Shown here in pieces: positions 37,944-46,862 of a DNA stretch of 64,000 bases. The notes below the pieces were generated by a model. It saw only the letters and a program-made list of their open reading frames with translations, had not been told where the DNA came from and made no database searches. The stretch spans positions 124,001 through 188,000 of the forward strand of contig CAWHTU010000005.1 of the NCBI GenBank assembly GCA_963832305.1, written 5' to 3'. Source of the DNA: Roseiarcus sp963832305. GTDB taxonomy: Bacteria; Pseudomonadota; Alphaproteobacteria; Rhizobiales; Beijerinckiaceae. Positions within the stretch are counted from its first letter, which is position 1, and every line of letters starts with the position of its first letter. A program made the translations under genes and the position numbers.

Positions 37944-37970
37944 GGGCCGGCGTCCAGTCCGGCCCTTGTT
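37944..37970 (+). terminator. Candidate terminator after acpP
   Basis: GGGCCGG (37944-37950), 8-base loop, CCGGCCC (37959-37965), then TTGTT. It lies 67 bp after acpP and about 70 bp before fabF, so it could lower fabF expression relative to acpP. Confidence 0.6.
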
Positions 37971-38041
37971 GCGTTGGGGCGCACGCGGCGCGGCGCACGG
38001 ATTTCCAAGCAGGACGCGGGTCGGGAATGGGTATCGAGCGC

Positions 38042-39301
38042 ATGAGGCGGGTCGTCGTTACCGGTCTTGGCATGGTGAGCCCGATGGCTTGCGGCGTCGA
38101 GGCGACGTGGCGGCGGCTTCTGGCCAGCGAGTCGGGGGCCGGCCGGGTCGAGAACTTCGACGTCTCGGACCTGCCCTGCCAAATCGCCGCGCAAGTGCCT
38201 CGGGGAAACGCGCCCGATGCCTTCAACCCCGACGACTGGATGGAGCTGAAGGAGCAGCGTCGGGTGGACGACTTCATCATTTACGGCATGAGCGCCGCCA
38301 CGCAGGCGCTGCGCGACGCCAAATGGGCCCCCAAAACCTACGAAGAGGAGACTGAGACCGGGGTCCTGATCGGATCGGGAATCGGCGGACTTGGCGGTAT
38401 CTACGACGCTTCGGTGACCCTGCATGAAAAAGGGCCGCGCCGCATCTCGCCATTTTTCATTCCCGGCCGCCTCATCAATCTGGTGAGCGGCCAGGTGTCG
38501 ATCGCTCACAATCTCAAAGGCCCGAATCACGCCGTCGTCACAGCATGCTCGACCGGCGCGCACGCAATCGGCGACGCCGGTCGGCTGATCGCCCTCGGCG
38601 ACGCCAACGTGATGGTCGCCGGCGGCGCCGAGTCGGCGGTCAATCGCCTCTCGCTGGCCGGATTTTGCGCGTGTCGCGCGTTGTCGACCGGTTTCAATGA
38701 CCGGCCCAAGCAGGCCTCGCGCCCCTACGACCGCGACCGCGACGGCTTCGTGATGGGCGAAGGCGCGGGATGCGTCGTGCTCGAGGAATTCGAGCATGCC
38801 ATGGCCCGCGGCGCCCCAATCTACGCAGAACTGATCGGCTACGGTCTTTCCGGAGACGCCTATCACGTCACGGCCCCCGCACCCGACGGAGATGGCGCAT
38901 ATCGCGCGATGAGCGCGGCGCTGCAACGCGCCTCGATTTCCGCCTCCGAAATCGACTACGTCAATGCTCACGGAACGTCGACCCCTGTCGGCGACGAAAT
39001 CGAATTGCGGGCGGTTGAGCGCTTGCTGGGCAATTCGGCCGCCAAGACGACGATGTCATCGACCAAGTCCTCGATCGGCCATCTCCTGGGGGCGGCCGGA
39101 GCAGTGGAGGCGATTTTCTCCATCCTCGCAATCCGCGACCAGATCGCGCCGCCGACGCTCAATCTTGACAACCCCGCCGTCGAGACGGCAATCGACCTTG
39201 CGCCGCATCTGGCGCGCAAGCGTCCGATCCACGCAGCCCTGTCCAACTCGTTTGGATTCGGCGGCACCAACGCTTCGCTCGTTTTCCGCGGAATGCACTG
39301 A
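38042..39301 (+). CDS. fabF: 3-oxoacyl-ACP synthase II
   Basis: Condensing enzyme of fatty acid elongation, 419 residues from the ATG at 38042 (MRRVVVTGLGMVSPMACG), which matches the usual family start; an in-frame ATG at 38027 would add five residues. The Cys-His-His triad is in VTACSTGAHAIGD, AHGTSTPVGDE and IGHLLGAAGAVEA. The glycine-rich end FGFGGTNASLVF is typical. Confidence 0.96.
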   Translation: MRRVVVTGLGMVSPMACGVEATWRRLLASESGAGRVENFDVSDLPCQIAAQVPRGNAPDAFNPDDWMELKEQRRVDDFIIYGMSAATQALRDAKWAPKTYEEETETGVLIGSGIGGLGGIYDASVTLHEKGPRRISPFFIPGRLINLVSGQVSIAHNLKGPNHAVVTACSTGAHAIGDAGRLIALGDANVMVAGGAESAVNRLSLAGFCACRALSTGFNDRPKQASRPYDRDRDGFVMGEGAGCVVLEEFEHAMARGAPIYAELIGYGLSGDAYHVTAPAPDGDGAYRAMSAALQRASISASEIDYVNAHGTSTPVGDEIELRAVERLLGNSAAKTTMSSTKSSIGHLLGAAGAVEAIFSILAIRDQIAPPTLNLDNPAVETAIDLAPHLARKRPIHAALSNSFGFGGTNASLVFRGMH

Positions 39302-39440
39302 CCTCGGCCAGTGGCGTTTCGTTGTTTCCCCCTGCCGCGCCGTCGGCTAGACTTGGCTTGAGCCAGCGGACCGGCGCGTCCAGCCCCGCGCGGGAATAAG
39401 GCTTGAAGGTCGACAGCGACAGCGCGGTAGCGGCAACGAT

Positions 39441-41126
39441 ATGAGCGGAGAACTCGATTCCGGCGATGGAGAGGCCTCCCGGCCTCGTGTGAGCCTGTTC
39501 CGTCGCGCGAGCAAGTCCCGGTCTAGCGGCGCGGCGCCGCCCGGGCCGCCCCAGCCGCCGCGCAGGCCGCGGCGAATGGGCGTTTCTAGCGTCAGTGGAC
39601 TGCTCACGTTCGTACTGCTCGGGGCGCTTGCGACCGTCGGAGCGCTCGCTTGGCTATTGAAAGAGTCGCGCAGCGCCGGGCCGCTCGAGGCTGACAAGGT
39701 CGTTATGATCGTGCGCGAGGACGACGGCGGCAGCATAGCCGATCAGCTCGAGCGAGCCGGCGTGATCGACAGCGCGCTGTGGTTCAACCTTCTCACGTTG
39801 CTCGACGGCAATCGCGGAGCGCTGAAGCGCGGCGAATACGAGTTCAAGGCGCGCGTCAGCATGAACGAGCTTGAGAATCAGCTCATCGCCCACCGCGTCG
39901 TCATGTACAAACTCACAATCCCCGAGGGCTTGACGAGCGAGCAGATCGTTCAGCGGCTGCGTGACAACGACGTCTTGGTTGGCGACGTCAAGGAAACCCC
40001 GCGCGAGGGGTCGCTGATGCCCGACACCTACTCTTTTGAGCGCGGCTACACGCGGCTTTCCATTTTAGCGCGCATGGCGAAGATGCAGACGAAGGCGATC
40101 GAGGAGGTCTGGAAGGGGCGTGCGCCCGACCTGCCGATCAAATCGCCGGGCGAGATGGTTACGCTCGCTTCGATCGTCGAGAAGGAGACGGGCAAGGTCG
40201 ATGAGCGGCCCCGCGTCGCCGGCGTGTTCATCAACCGCCTCGAAAAGCATATGCGGCTGGAGTCCGACCCGACGATCGTCTACGGCCTTGCCCTCGGCAA
40301 GGGCACGCTCGGCCGCAGCATCACCAAGGCCGACCTCAACCAGTCGACGCCCTACAACACCTACATCATCGACGGCCTGCCGCCCGGGCCGATCTGCAAC
40401 CCCGGCAAGGCGGCGCTCGAAGCGGTCGCCAATCCCGCTCGCAGCAAGGATCTCTACTTTGTCGCCGACGGAACCGGCGGGCATGTCTTCGCCGAAACGT
40501 TCGACCAGCATCAGAAGAACGTCGCCCGATGGCGCCAGATCGAGAAGGACGTAAAAGACAAGCTCGCGCCGGACGTCACGCCGCAGCCCGCGCCCGCGAT
40601 CCGCGGTTCGATCGACCCCGTCGATCCTTCTCAGTTCGGCGCTCTCGTCGCTCCAGCGCAGAGCCAATCGGCGCCGGCGGCGATTCTCGCCCGCCTAAGC
40701 CGGATTGGCGCCGACCGGAAGGCGGGGGATGCGGCGCTGGCCTCCCTGGTCGCCCCAGGCGTTAAGTCTCTTGAGGAGATGGGTGGGATCGTCACCGGGG
40801 TCAACGACGCACCCGCCGAAGGGGTGGCGTTCGACGACGGGGGCTCGGCCAGCGCTTCGGGGACCGGGCTCGTCGCGTCCGCTCCCGTTCCGCCGGCCAT
40901 GCTCGCGGATGAGCGGGCCCGTGAAGCCAAGTACGGAACGGCGCCCTTGGCGTCAGGCGCGGCCGTCCCGGCCGCGACAACGCCCGCAGCGCCCGCTTCT
41001 CCGCAGCCGCCAACGGTCTCCGGCCGGCCGCGCATCTTCGACGCGTCCGAAGGCACGCGGCTCGATCCGCTGCTCAATAAGACTTACGATCTGAGCTACG
41101 CCAAGGTCGTGCCGCCGATGCAATAG
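39441..41126 (+). CDS. mltG: Endolytic murein transglycosylase MltG with long C-terminal tail
   Basis: Inner-membrane enzyme that cuts nascent peptidoglycan and ends glycan strands. A basic, proline-rich cytoplasmic N-terminus (residues 1-50) is followed by one membrane segment (GLLTFVLLGALATVGALAWLL) and the YceG domain. The catalytic Glu is probably that in LASIVEKETGKVDERP (about residue 255), with TPYNTYIIDGLPPGPICNPG near residue 315. Length 561 is much longer than E. coli MltG (340): about 180 residues at the end are Ala/Pro-rich and probably disordered. Next to fabF, a usual place in this order. Confidence 0.93.
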   Translation: MSGELDSGDGEASRPRVSLFRRASKSRSSGAAPPGPPQPPRRPRRMGVSSVSGLLTFVLLGALATVGALAWLLKESRSAGPLEADKVVMIVREDDGGSIADQLERAGVIDSALWFNLLTLLDGNRGALKRGEYEFKARVSMNELENQLIAHRVVMYKLTIPEGLTSEQIVQRLRDNDVLVGDVKETPREGSLMPDTYSFERGYTRLSILARMAKMQTKAIEEVWKGRAPDLPIKSPGEMVTLASIVEKETGKVDERPRVAGVFINRLEKHMRLESDPTIVYGLALGKGTLGRSITKADLNQSTPYNTYIIDGLPPGPICNPGKAALEAVANPARSKDLYFVADGTGGHVFAETFDQHQKNVARWRQIEKDVKDKLAPDVTPQPAPAIRGSIDPVDPSQFGALVAPAQSQSAPAAILARLSRIGADRKAGDAALASLVAPGVKSLEEMGGIVTGVNDAPAEGVAFDDGGSASASGTGLVASAPVPPAMLADERAREAKYGTAPLASGAAVPAATTPAAPASPQPPTVSGRPRIFDASEGTRLDPLLNKTYDLSYAKVVPPMQ

Positions 41127-41149
41127 GGGTCGCGGGCGAAGCCGGCGAG

Positions 41150-41992
41150 CTAGATGGGCAATCGCTCGCACACGAGCGCAAGCGCGATCGCGCAGGCGTT
41201 CGACACATTGAGGCTCTTGATCGGGCCGGGCAGATCGAGGCGCGCAAGACGATCGCACCGCTCGCGCGTCAGGCGCCTCAGGCCCCTGCCCTCGGCGCCA
41301 AAGATCAACGCGAGGGGGCGTGACAGCGTTTCGTCGGAGAGCCGTGTCGGCGCGTCCGAGTCGAGCCCGATCCGCCAATAGCCCATCTCCCCCATTTCGG
41401 CGAGCGAGCGGGCCAGATTGGTTACGCTGCAAATCGGCACGTGCTCGAGCCCGCCCGAGGCGGACTTTGCCAAGGCCCCGGCGAACTCAGGCGAACGACG
41501 CTCCGTGGTGACGAGCGCATCGACCCCAAAGGCGGCCGCAGTGCGCAGAATCGCGCCGACATTGTGCGGATCGGTGATCTGGTCGAGGACAAGCACAAGG
41601 CCGTTCGCCGGCAGCTCTCCAACCTCGATGGGAGCGAGCGGCCGAGCCTCGAGCAGCAGACCTTGATGAACGGCCTGGCGCGGCGCCCGGGCGGAAATCT
41701 CCTCGAGGCTCATGATCCGGGTCTCGACGCCGCGCGCGGCGATGTCGGCGCTGAGCCGCTCTGCCGCCGCCGCCGTGGCGTAGAGGCGGATGAGCTCTCG
41801 CCGCGGCGCCTTGAGCGCGGCGGCGACGCTGTGAAAGCCGTAGATACGCGATACCTTCGCCTCTCGCAGCTCGACAGCACGCTCGAGGCGCGGGGCAGTG
41901 GTTTCCCGCCTCATCGCCGCTCCGAAGAGACGCTGCGACTTGCGAGAACCGTCCGAAGGCGGGCCAGAGCGGCGGTCGCGATTGCGGGTCAT
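41150..41992 (-). CDS. rlmB: 23S rRNA 2'-O-ribose methyltransferase RlmB (TrmH/SpoU family)
   Basis: 280-residue SPOUT methyltransferase that probably modifies G2251-equivalent of 23S rRNA. An N-terminal substrate-binding domain (YGFHSVAAALKAPRRELIR) precedes the knot: VLDQITDPHNVGAILRTAAAFG, LIFGAEGRGLRRLTRE and KSLNVSNACAIALA are the three SpoU motifs. It converges on mltG. The first 45 residues are basic and may be partly non-native start; an internal ATG at residue 28 is possible. Confidence 0.93.
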   Translation of the reverse strand: MTRNRDRRSGPPSDGSRKSQRLFGAAMRRETTAPRLERAVELREAKVSRIYGFHSVAAALKAPRRELIRLYATAAAAERLSADIAARGVETRIMSLEEISARAPRQAVHQGLLLEARPLAPIEVGELPANGLVLVLDQITDPHNVGAILRTAAAFGVDALVTTERRSPEFAGALAKSASGGLEHVPICSVTNLARSLAEMGEMGYWRIGLDSDAPTRLSDETLSRPLALIFGAEGRGLRRLTRERCDRLARLDLPGPIKSLNVSNACAIALALVCERLPI

Positions 41993-42188
41993 CGGCTCGA
42001 ACGCGTCCCCGGGTTTAGGTCGACGTCGCCCACCGTTAAACTCCCGCCGCGACCAAGGATAGGGCGGCTTTGTTCATGGGTATATTTCCGGTTGACACAC
42101 CGCAGCTTCAGGCAACATAAGCCGTCCCGCAACCCGCATCGGCCTGCCCGAGGCGTTCTCGTCTTCGGCGCTTCGCGCCTTCGGACGC

Positions 42189-42273
42189 GGGGGAGTGTCC
42201 CGAGCGGCAAAGGGGGCGGACTGTAAATCCGCTGGCTAAGCCTTCGTAGGTTCGAGTCCTACCTCCCCCACCA
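42189..42273 (+). tRNA. tRNA-Tyr (GTA)
   Basis: 85-nt class-II tRNA. The acceptor arm is GGGGGAG (42189-42195) with CTCCCCC (42263-42269), discriminator A and an encoded CCA. The anticodon loop reads CTGTAAA in GGACTGTAAATCC, and the T-arm is GTAGGTTCGAGTCCTAC. A long variable arm lies between. It stands between rlmB (opposite strand) and the DJ-1-like gene. Confidence 0.97.
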
Positions 42274-42639
42274 CTCTCCCGTTCCAGTTGGGCGTTAGAC
42301 CATCTGATCATCGCATCCACCGTCGCCGCCACCTTACGGAGCCCTTGGGCGCTCTTCTTGACGCCGGCGACGCCCGCGCCTCCGCCGCCGCTTTCCTCCT
42401 ATCCGCTGGGCTGATCGACGTGGAGACAGGAGTTTCCCCGCAACGGCCCGAGGGCGATCGACTGGACAAGGGCGGCAGACGTGCAGATCGCCGCCGGCTC
42501 CGCGCTACGTGGCGTGCCAACGCCGACAGTCGTCTGGATCCCAAACTTGACTGACCGTTTCTCCTTGCCCATCCTTGCTTGCGACGGGGCCGTTTCAATG
42601 CGGGCCTCTAGGGTTCAAACTGCAGGAGAGGAAAGAGCT
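42274..42639. other. 366-bp gap between tRNA-Tyr and the DJ-1-like gene
   Basis: I see no gene here. Short open frames on both strands lack a plausible ribosome site or any recognisable motif. The last 30 bases contain the leader of the DJ-1-like gene with the strong site CAGGAGAGGAAAGAG. Confidence 0.5.
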
Positions 42640-43260
42640 ATGGCGGGTAAGAAGATCTTGATGTTGGTCGGGGAGTTCAGCGAGGAATACGAGATCTTCG
42701 TGTTCGAGCAGGCGATGCATGCCGTGGGACACAAAGTCGACGTCGTATGCCCCGACAAGAAGGCGGGCGACAACATCAAAACCTCATTGCACGATTTTGA
42801 GGGCGACCAGACCTACACCGAGAAGCTCGGCCATCTTTATGGGCTCAACAAGACCTTCGCCAAGGTCAAGCCAGAGGAATATGACGCTGTTTACGTCGCC
42901 GGCGGACGCGGCCCCGAATATATCCGCATCGACAAGCGCGTGCAGGACATCGTGCGCCACTTTCATGAGAGCGGGAAGCCGATCTTCACGATCTGCCATG
43001 GGGTGCAGGTGCTGATCGCGGTCGACGGCGTGGTGAAAGGCCGTCGGGTCGCGGCGCTGCAATATTGCGAGCCGGAAGTCCGTCTTGCGGGCGGCATCTA
43101 TGTCGACGTCGAGCCGACCGGCGCCTGCGCCGATGGCAACCTCGTGTCGGCCAAGGGCTGGCCTGGACTGGCGGCTTTCATTCGCGAATGCCTAAGGGTG
43201 CTCGGGACCGAGATCCGTCACGGCGAGACGCTGAAGAGCGTCGTGCGCAATGCCGCCTGA
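42640..43260 (+). CDS. DJ-1/PfpI-family protein
   Basis: 206-residue protein of the class-I glutamine-amidotransferase-like fold. The nucleophile elbow is FTICHGVQVLI, with Cys119 followed by His, and VYVAGGRGPEYIRID carries the acidic and Gly residues before it. Members act as glyoxalases/deglycases or intracellular peptidases. GGAGAGGAAAG in front supports the ATG at 42640; longer frames upstream lack a start site. Alone on its strand. Confidence 0.9.
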   Translation: MAGKKILMLVGEFSEEYEIFVFEQAMHAVGHKVDVVCPDKKAGDNIKTSLHDFEGDQTYTEKLGHLYGLNKTFAKVKPEEYDAVYVAGGRGPEYIRIDKRVQDIVRHFHESGKPIFTICHGVQVLIAVDGVVKGRRVAALQYCEPEVRLAGGIYVDVEPTGACADGNLVSAKGWPGLAAFIRECLRVLGTEIRHGETLKSVVRNAA

Positions 43261-43300
43261 CTCGGCGGACTTGGGAAGCGAGCGCGTACAAGCTGGAAAT

Positions 43301-43349
43301 TAACAGGGGACTTTTTGCAGATAACAGGGAACATATTTCGTTAACAGGG
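43301..43349. repeat. Three TAACAGGG direct repeats at 20-21-bp spacing
   Basis: TAACAGGG occurs at 43301, 43322 and 43342, in AT-rich context unlike the surroundings. Regular short repeats of this type are found in the ends of insertion sequences in rhizobial genomes. No transposase gene is visible in the following 170 bp, so this may be a remnant end. Confidence 0.55.
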
Positions 43350-43519
43350 GGATTTATTCTGCGAGCAGGTCCTGTTCGATGACGAAATGGGCCGCCAATT
43401 TGCCTCAACCGTCGTGGCGGACAGGTCCGAGGCGAACGCCCCCGATTGTGGCGCCGACTTCGAGTTACACACGGCAATGACGGGCTATAGCAGGCGGAGG
43501 CCACGGGCTACCGATCGCC

Positions 43520-44647
43520 CTATCGGCGATCGGCAGCCTCAAAAAATTCCGTGAGTTTGCTGTTGACCGCGCTTGCCGCCTCCAGGTGCGGCATGTGTCC
43601 GGCGTTCTCGATGCGCACGACTTCGACCGACGAGGGAAGGCCCTGCGCGGCGGCGGGATTGAGGATTGCGTCGCGTTCGCCCCACACGATCATGACCGGC
43701 GCCCGGTTTTCCTGGAGGAGATCGCGGAAGCTCGCCGTTTGCCGCCCGGAAGCGAGGTTCCTGTTGGCGATCGCGCGCAGCGCTTCCTTTGCGCCTTCGA
43801 GGCGCTTGAAGCGGAGAACGCCCTCGATCATCTGCGCGGACACGAGTTCCGGGTCGCTCAGGAGAAGCTGGAGCGCCGCCTTGACGTCCTTTCGCTTCTG
43901 AGCGGCGATGAATCCCTCGATGAACTCGGCGTTGACCTTGTCGTCGAAACCGATCGGCGCGACGCCGACTACCGATGCGACTCGATCGGGCTCGTCCTGC
44001 AGAATTTGGAATGCGACCGCGCCGCCCAGCGAATGGCCGATGAGATGCGCCTTCGCCGCGCCGGTCTCCTCAAGGAGATCGGCGATCGCCGCCGCGAGTT
44101 CGCCAAGGTCGCCGCTCGCCAGGCTCTTGCTTGATTTGCCATGCCCTGGAAGATCGACCGCATAGACGGGGCGCGTCTTCGCCAGTTCGTCGATATTGAA
44201 AAGCCAGTTGTCGGAGTCGCCGCCAAAGCCGTGGATCAGCACGACCGGCGTGGCGTCGTTGTTGAGGCCTGCCGCCTTGTAGACGAGCGTCCGTCCGCCA
44301 CGTTCGAGCTTTCGCTCGACCGCCGCGCCCGCGGCGTCGCCATCCGCCGGCGCTTCGACAACGAAGCTCGCGACGAAGCTGTCGATTTCCGCATCCGGGA
44401 CGTTCTCCGGTGCAAGGACCGCAAGCAGCGCGCCAACCGGCAGCACGTCGCCTTCCTTCGCGACCACGCGACGCAGGGTTCCCGACGCGGGGCTTTCAAA
44501 CACGTTGGCGAGCTTCGAGGTCTCGATCTCCGCGATCTCCTGCCCCTTCTCGACCGCAGACCCGTTCTGAACGAGCCACTTGGTCAGGGCGCCCTCCTCC
44601 ATGGCGAGCCCCCATTTGGGCATGACGATCGGCTGGACGTCGCTCAT
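43520..44647 (-). CDS. acoC: Acetoin dehydrogenase E2-like protein (lipoyl domain plus alpha/beta hydrolase)
   Basis: 375 residues. Residues 1-80 are a lipoyl domain (MPKWGLAMEEGALTKWL, lipoylation Lys in IETSKLANVFE). Residues 125-end are an alpha/beta-hydrolase fold with VVLIHGFGGDSDNW, the elbow LIGHSLGGAVAFQI (Ser) and the His in ENAGHMPHLEA. This lipoyl-hydrolase fusion is specific to the AcoC type of E2, and separates it from pyruvate or branched-chain complexes. Its ATG overlaps the acoB stop. No E3 gene is nearby. Confidence 0.9.
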   Translation of the reverse strand: MSDVQPIVMPKWGLAMEEGALTKWLVQNGSAVEKGQEIAEIETSKLANVFESPASGTLRRVVAKEGDVLPVGALLAVLAPENVPDAEIDSFVASFVVEAPADGDAAGAAVERKLERGGRTLVYKAAGLNNDATPVVLIHGFGGDSDNWLFNIDELAKTRPVYAVDLPGHGKSSKSLASGDLGELAAAIADLLEETGAAKAHLIGHSLGGAVAFQILQDEPDRVASVVGVAPIGFDDKVNAEFIEGFIAAQKRKDVKAALQLLLSDPELVSAQMIEGVLRFKRLEGAKEALRAIANRNLASGRQTASFRDLLQENRAPVMIVWGERDAILNPAAAQGLPSSVEVVRIENAGHMPHLEAASAVNSKLTEFFEAADRR

Positions 44648-45660
44648 TGCGCGCGGCCTCGCGCGACCGCCAGGACGGCGTCGCGGATCTTGGCTGGGCT
44701 TGGGACATAAATGTCCTCGAGCGCAGCGGCGAACGGCACCGGCGTGTGAGGCGCGGTTACGGTCTTGATCGGCGCCTTCAGATCGTCGAAGGCCTCTTCG
44801 GCGACGAGCCGGGCGATATCGGCGGCCATCGAGCAACGCGGATGCGCTTCGTCGACGACCACGAGGCGGCCGGTCTCCGAGACGCTGTCGAGGATCGTTT
44901 CGGTATCGAGCGGCGAGGTCGTGCGCGGATCGATGACGGTTACGCTAACGCCCTGGCGCTTGAGCTCGTCGGCGGCCTGATTGGCAAATCCCACCATGCG
45001 TCCGAACGCGACGATGGTCGCGTCCTTGCCCTCCCGAGTGAGGTTCGCCTCGCCGAACGGGATGGAATAACTTTCGTCGGGCACGTCCCCCGTCTCGTCA
45101 TACATGAGCTTGTGCTCGAAAAAGATCACGGGATCGTCGTCCCTGATCGCCTGGATCAGGAGGCCCTTGGCCTCGTAGGGGGACGACGGCAGGACGACCT
45201 TGAGCCCTGGGATATGGGTGAACAGCGGATAGAGGCACTGACTGTGTTGTGAGGCCGCGCGGAAACCGGCGCCGTACATCGTGCGGATCACAAGCGGCGT
45301 CACCGCCTTGCCGCCGAACATGTAGCGGAACTTCGCCGCCTGGTTGAAGATCTGGTCGAAGCAGACGCCCATGAAGTCGACGAACATGAGCTCCGCGATG
45401 GGCCTGAGGCCCGTTGCAGCCGCGCCTGCCGCAGCTCCGATGAAGGCGCCTTCGGTGATCGGCGTGTCGAGCACGCGCTCAGGGCCGAACTCCGGATAGA
45501 GGCCCTTCGTGACCCCGAGCGGCCCGCCCCATGCGTCTTGCTCACCCGGAGCGCCTGCGCCGCCGCTGACGTCCTCGCCCATGATGATCACCCGCGGATC
45601 GCGGCGCATCTCGCTTGCGATCGCGTCCCGAATGGCCTCGCGATAGGATTTCTTCGACAT
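44644..45660 (-). CDS. acoB: Acetoin dehydrogenase E1 component, beta subunit
   Basis: 338-residue subunit of the thiamine-diphosphate-dependent E1 enzyme. It reads SYREAIRDAIASEMRRDPRV at the start and has IMGEDVSGGAGAPG, DTPITEGAFIGAAAGAA and the region of potassium/phosphate contacts LYPLFTHIPGLKVVLPS, all typical of transketolase-like beta subunits. Lies between acoA (9 bp) and acoC (overlap). Confidence 0.93.
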   Translation of the reverse strand: MSKKSYREAIRDAIASEMRRDPRVIIMGEDVSGGAGAPGEQDAWGGPLGVTKGLYPEFGPERVLDTPITEGAFIGAAAGAAATGLRPIAELMFVDFMGVCFDQIFNQAAKFRYMFGGKAVTPLVIRTMYGAGFRAASQHSQCLYPLFTHIPGLKVVLPSSPYEAKGLLIQAIRDDDPVIFFEHKLMYDETGDVPDESYSIPFGEANLTREGKDATIVAFGRMVGFANQAADELKRQGVSVTVIDPRTTSPLDTETILDSVSETGRLVVVDEAHPRCSMAADIARLVAEEAFDDLKAPIKTVTAPHTPVPFAAALEDIYVPSPAKIRDAVLAVARGRAQ

Positions 45661-45669
45661 CGGACCCCC

Positions 45670-46635
45670 TCAGTAGCTCACATAGACGTCGGTCGCGAGG
45701 TCGGCCTCTGTCGGCGCCGGCGACGCTTCCGCGGCGGCGGCCGCCTCGTCGATGAGCGCCGCGACCTCTGTCTCGATCGCGTCGAGATCCTTGCTCTCAA
45801 GCAAACCCGCAGACACGACCCGGCTGCGGAACGTCTTCAGCGCGTCCTTATCCTCCCGCACTTTGAGCGTTTCTTCGGGGAGGCGATAGGTCATCGCATC
45901 GCCCTCGAAATGCCCGTAGTAGCGGTACAGGCGCGCGTGAATGAGCGAGGGACCGCCGCCTTCGCGCGCCCGCTCGATCGCCTCCCTCGCAACGTCGTAG
46001 ACAGCGAAGAAATCGAAGCCGTCGACCTCATGGCCCGGCATGCCGAAACCGGCGGCGCGTCCGACCTGGCTGCCGCCCACCGAATACGAGCTCGAAGTGG
46101 CCTCGGCGTAGCCGTTGTCCTCGACGACAAAGATCACCGGCAATTGCCAGACCTTGGCGAGATTGTAGGATTCGAGGGTCGTGCCCTGGTTGGAGCCGCC
46201 GTCGCCGACGAAGGCCACGGCCACGCCGCCGGTTTTGAGATACTTCGCGGTCAGCCCCGCGCCGCAGATCAGCGGGGGACCGCCGCCCACGATGCCGTTG
46301 GCGCCCATCATGCCCTTGGCGAGATCGGCGATATGCATCGAGCCGCCCTTGCCGCCGCACAGGCCATCGCGCCGACCGAAAATTTCCTTCATCATCCCCG
46401 TCACATCGCAGCCCTTGGCGATGCAATGGCCGTGACCGCGATGGGTCGAGGCGATCACGTCACGGGCGCTGAGCTGGGAGCATATGCCGACCGCGGAGGC
46501 TTCCTCGCCGGCGTAGAGATGGACGAAGCCGGGAATCTTACCCGCTGCGAATTCGTCGTGGACGCGATCCTCGAAGCGCCGGATCGTCGCCATGCTTCGA
46601 TAGCACTCGAGGAGAAATTGTCTGCTATGTTGCAT
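45670..46635 (-). CDS. acoA: Acetoin dehydrogenase E1 component, alpha subunit
   Basis: 321-residue subunit that binds thiamine diphosphate through GDGGSNQGTTLESYNLAK...VEDN. Other signatures are FVHLYAGEEASAVGICSQL, STHRGHGHCIAKG and the phosphorylation-loop-like YYGHFEGDAMTYRLPEE. GGAGGGAAC precedes the start. First gene of acoABC. The usual AcoR activator and AcoX are missing, so regulation is unclear. Confidence 0.93.
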   Translation of the reverse strand: MQHSRQFLLECYRSMATIRRFEDRVHDEFAAGKIPGFVHLYAGEEASAVGICSQLSARDVIASTHRGHGHCIAKGCDVTGMMKEIFGRRDGLCGGKGGSMHIADLAKGMMGANGIVGGGPPLICGAGLTAKYLKTGGVAVAFVGDGGSNQGTTLESYNLAKVWQLPVIFVVEDNGYAEATSSSYSVGGSQVGRAAGFGMPGHEVDGFDFFAVYDVAREAIERAREGGGPSLIHARLYRYYGHFEGDAMTYRLPEETLKVREDKDALKTFRSRVVSAGLLESKDLDAIETEVAALIDEAAAAAEASPAPTEADLATDVYVSY

Positions 46636-46862
46636 GTTCCCTCCCTGTCGATGCGTCTTCTCGAAGGCGACGCGGACACGCTCGAGCCCGCTCCGTGCTT
46701 CCGGCGGCGCATTCCTGGATCGCTCAACTCTACACCGCGTGCGCGCTTGCGCCTATCGCAATCCGCCCCGGCGCGCCGCCGCCGTCCAACCATTTTTGTC
46801 GAGCGCGGTCTGCCAGCGGCGCGGCCTCGGGCTCGCCGGGTGATCCGCTGACCGGCTTGCGT

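Noticed and set aside
42288..42554. 88-codon plus-strand frame after tRNA-Tyr
   Set aside because: No ribosome binding site, no recognisable motif and a biased composition; treated as noncoding.
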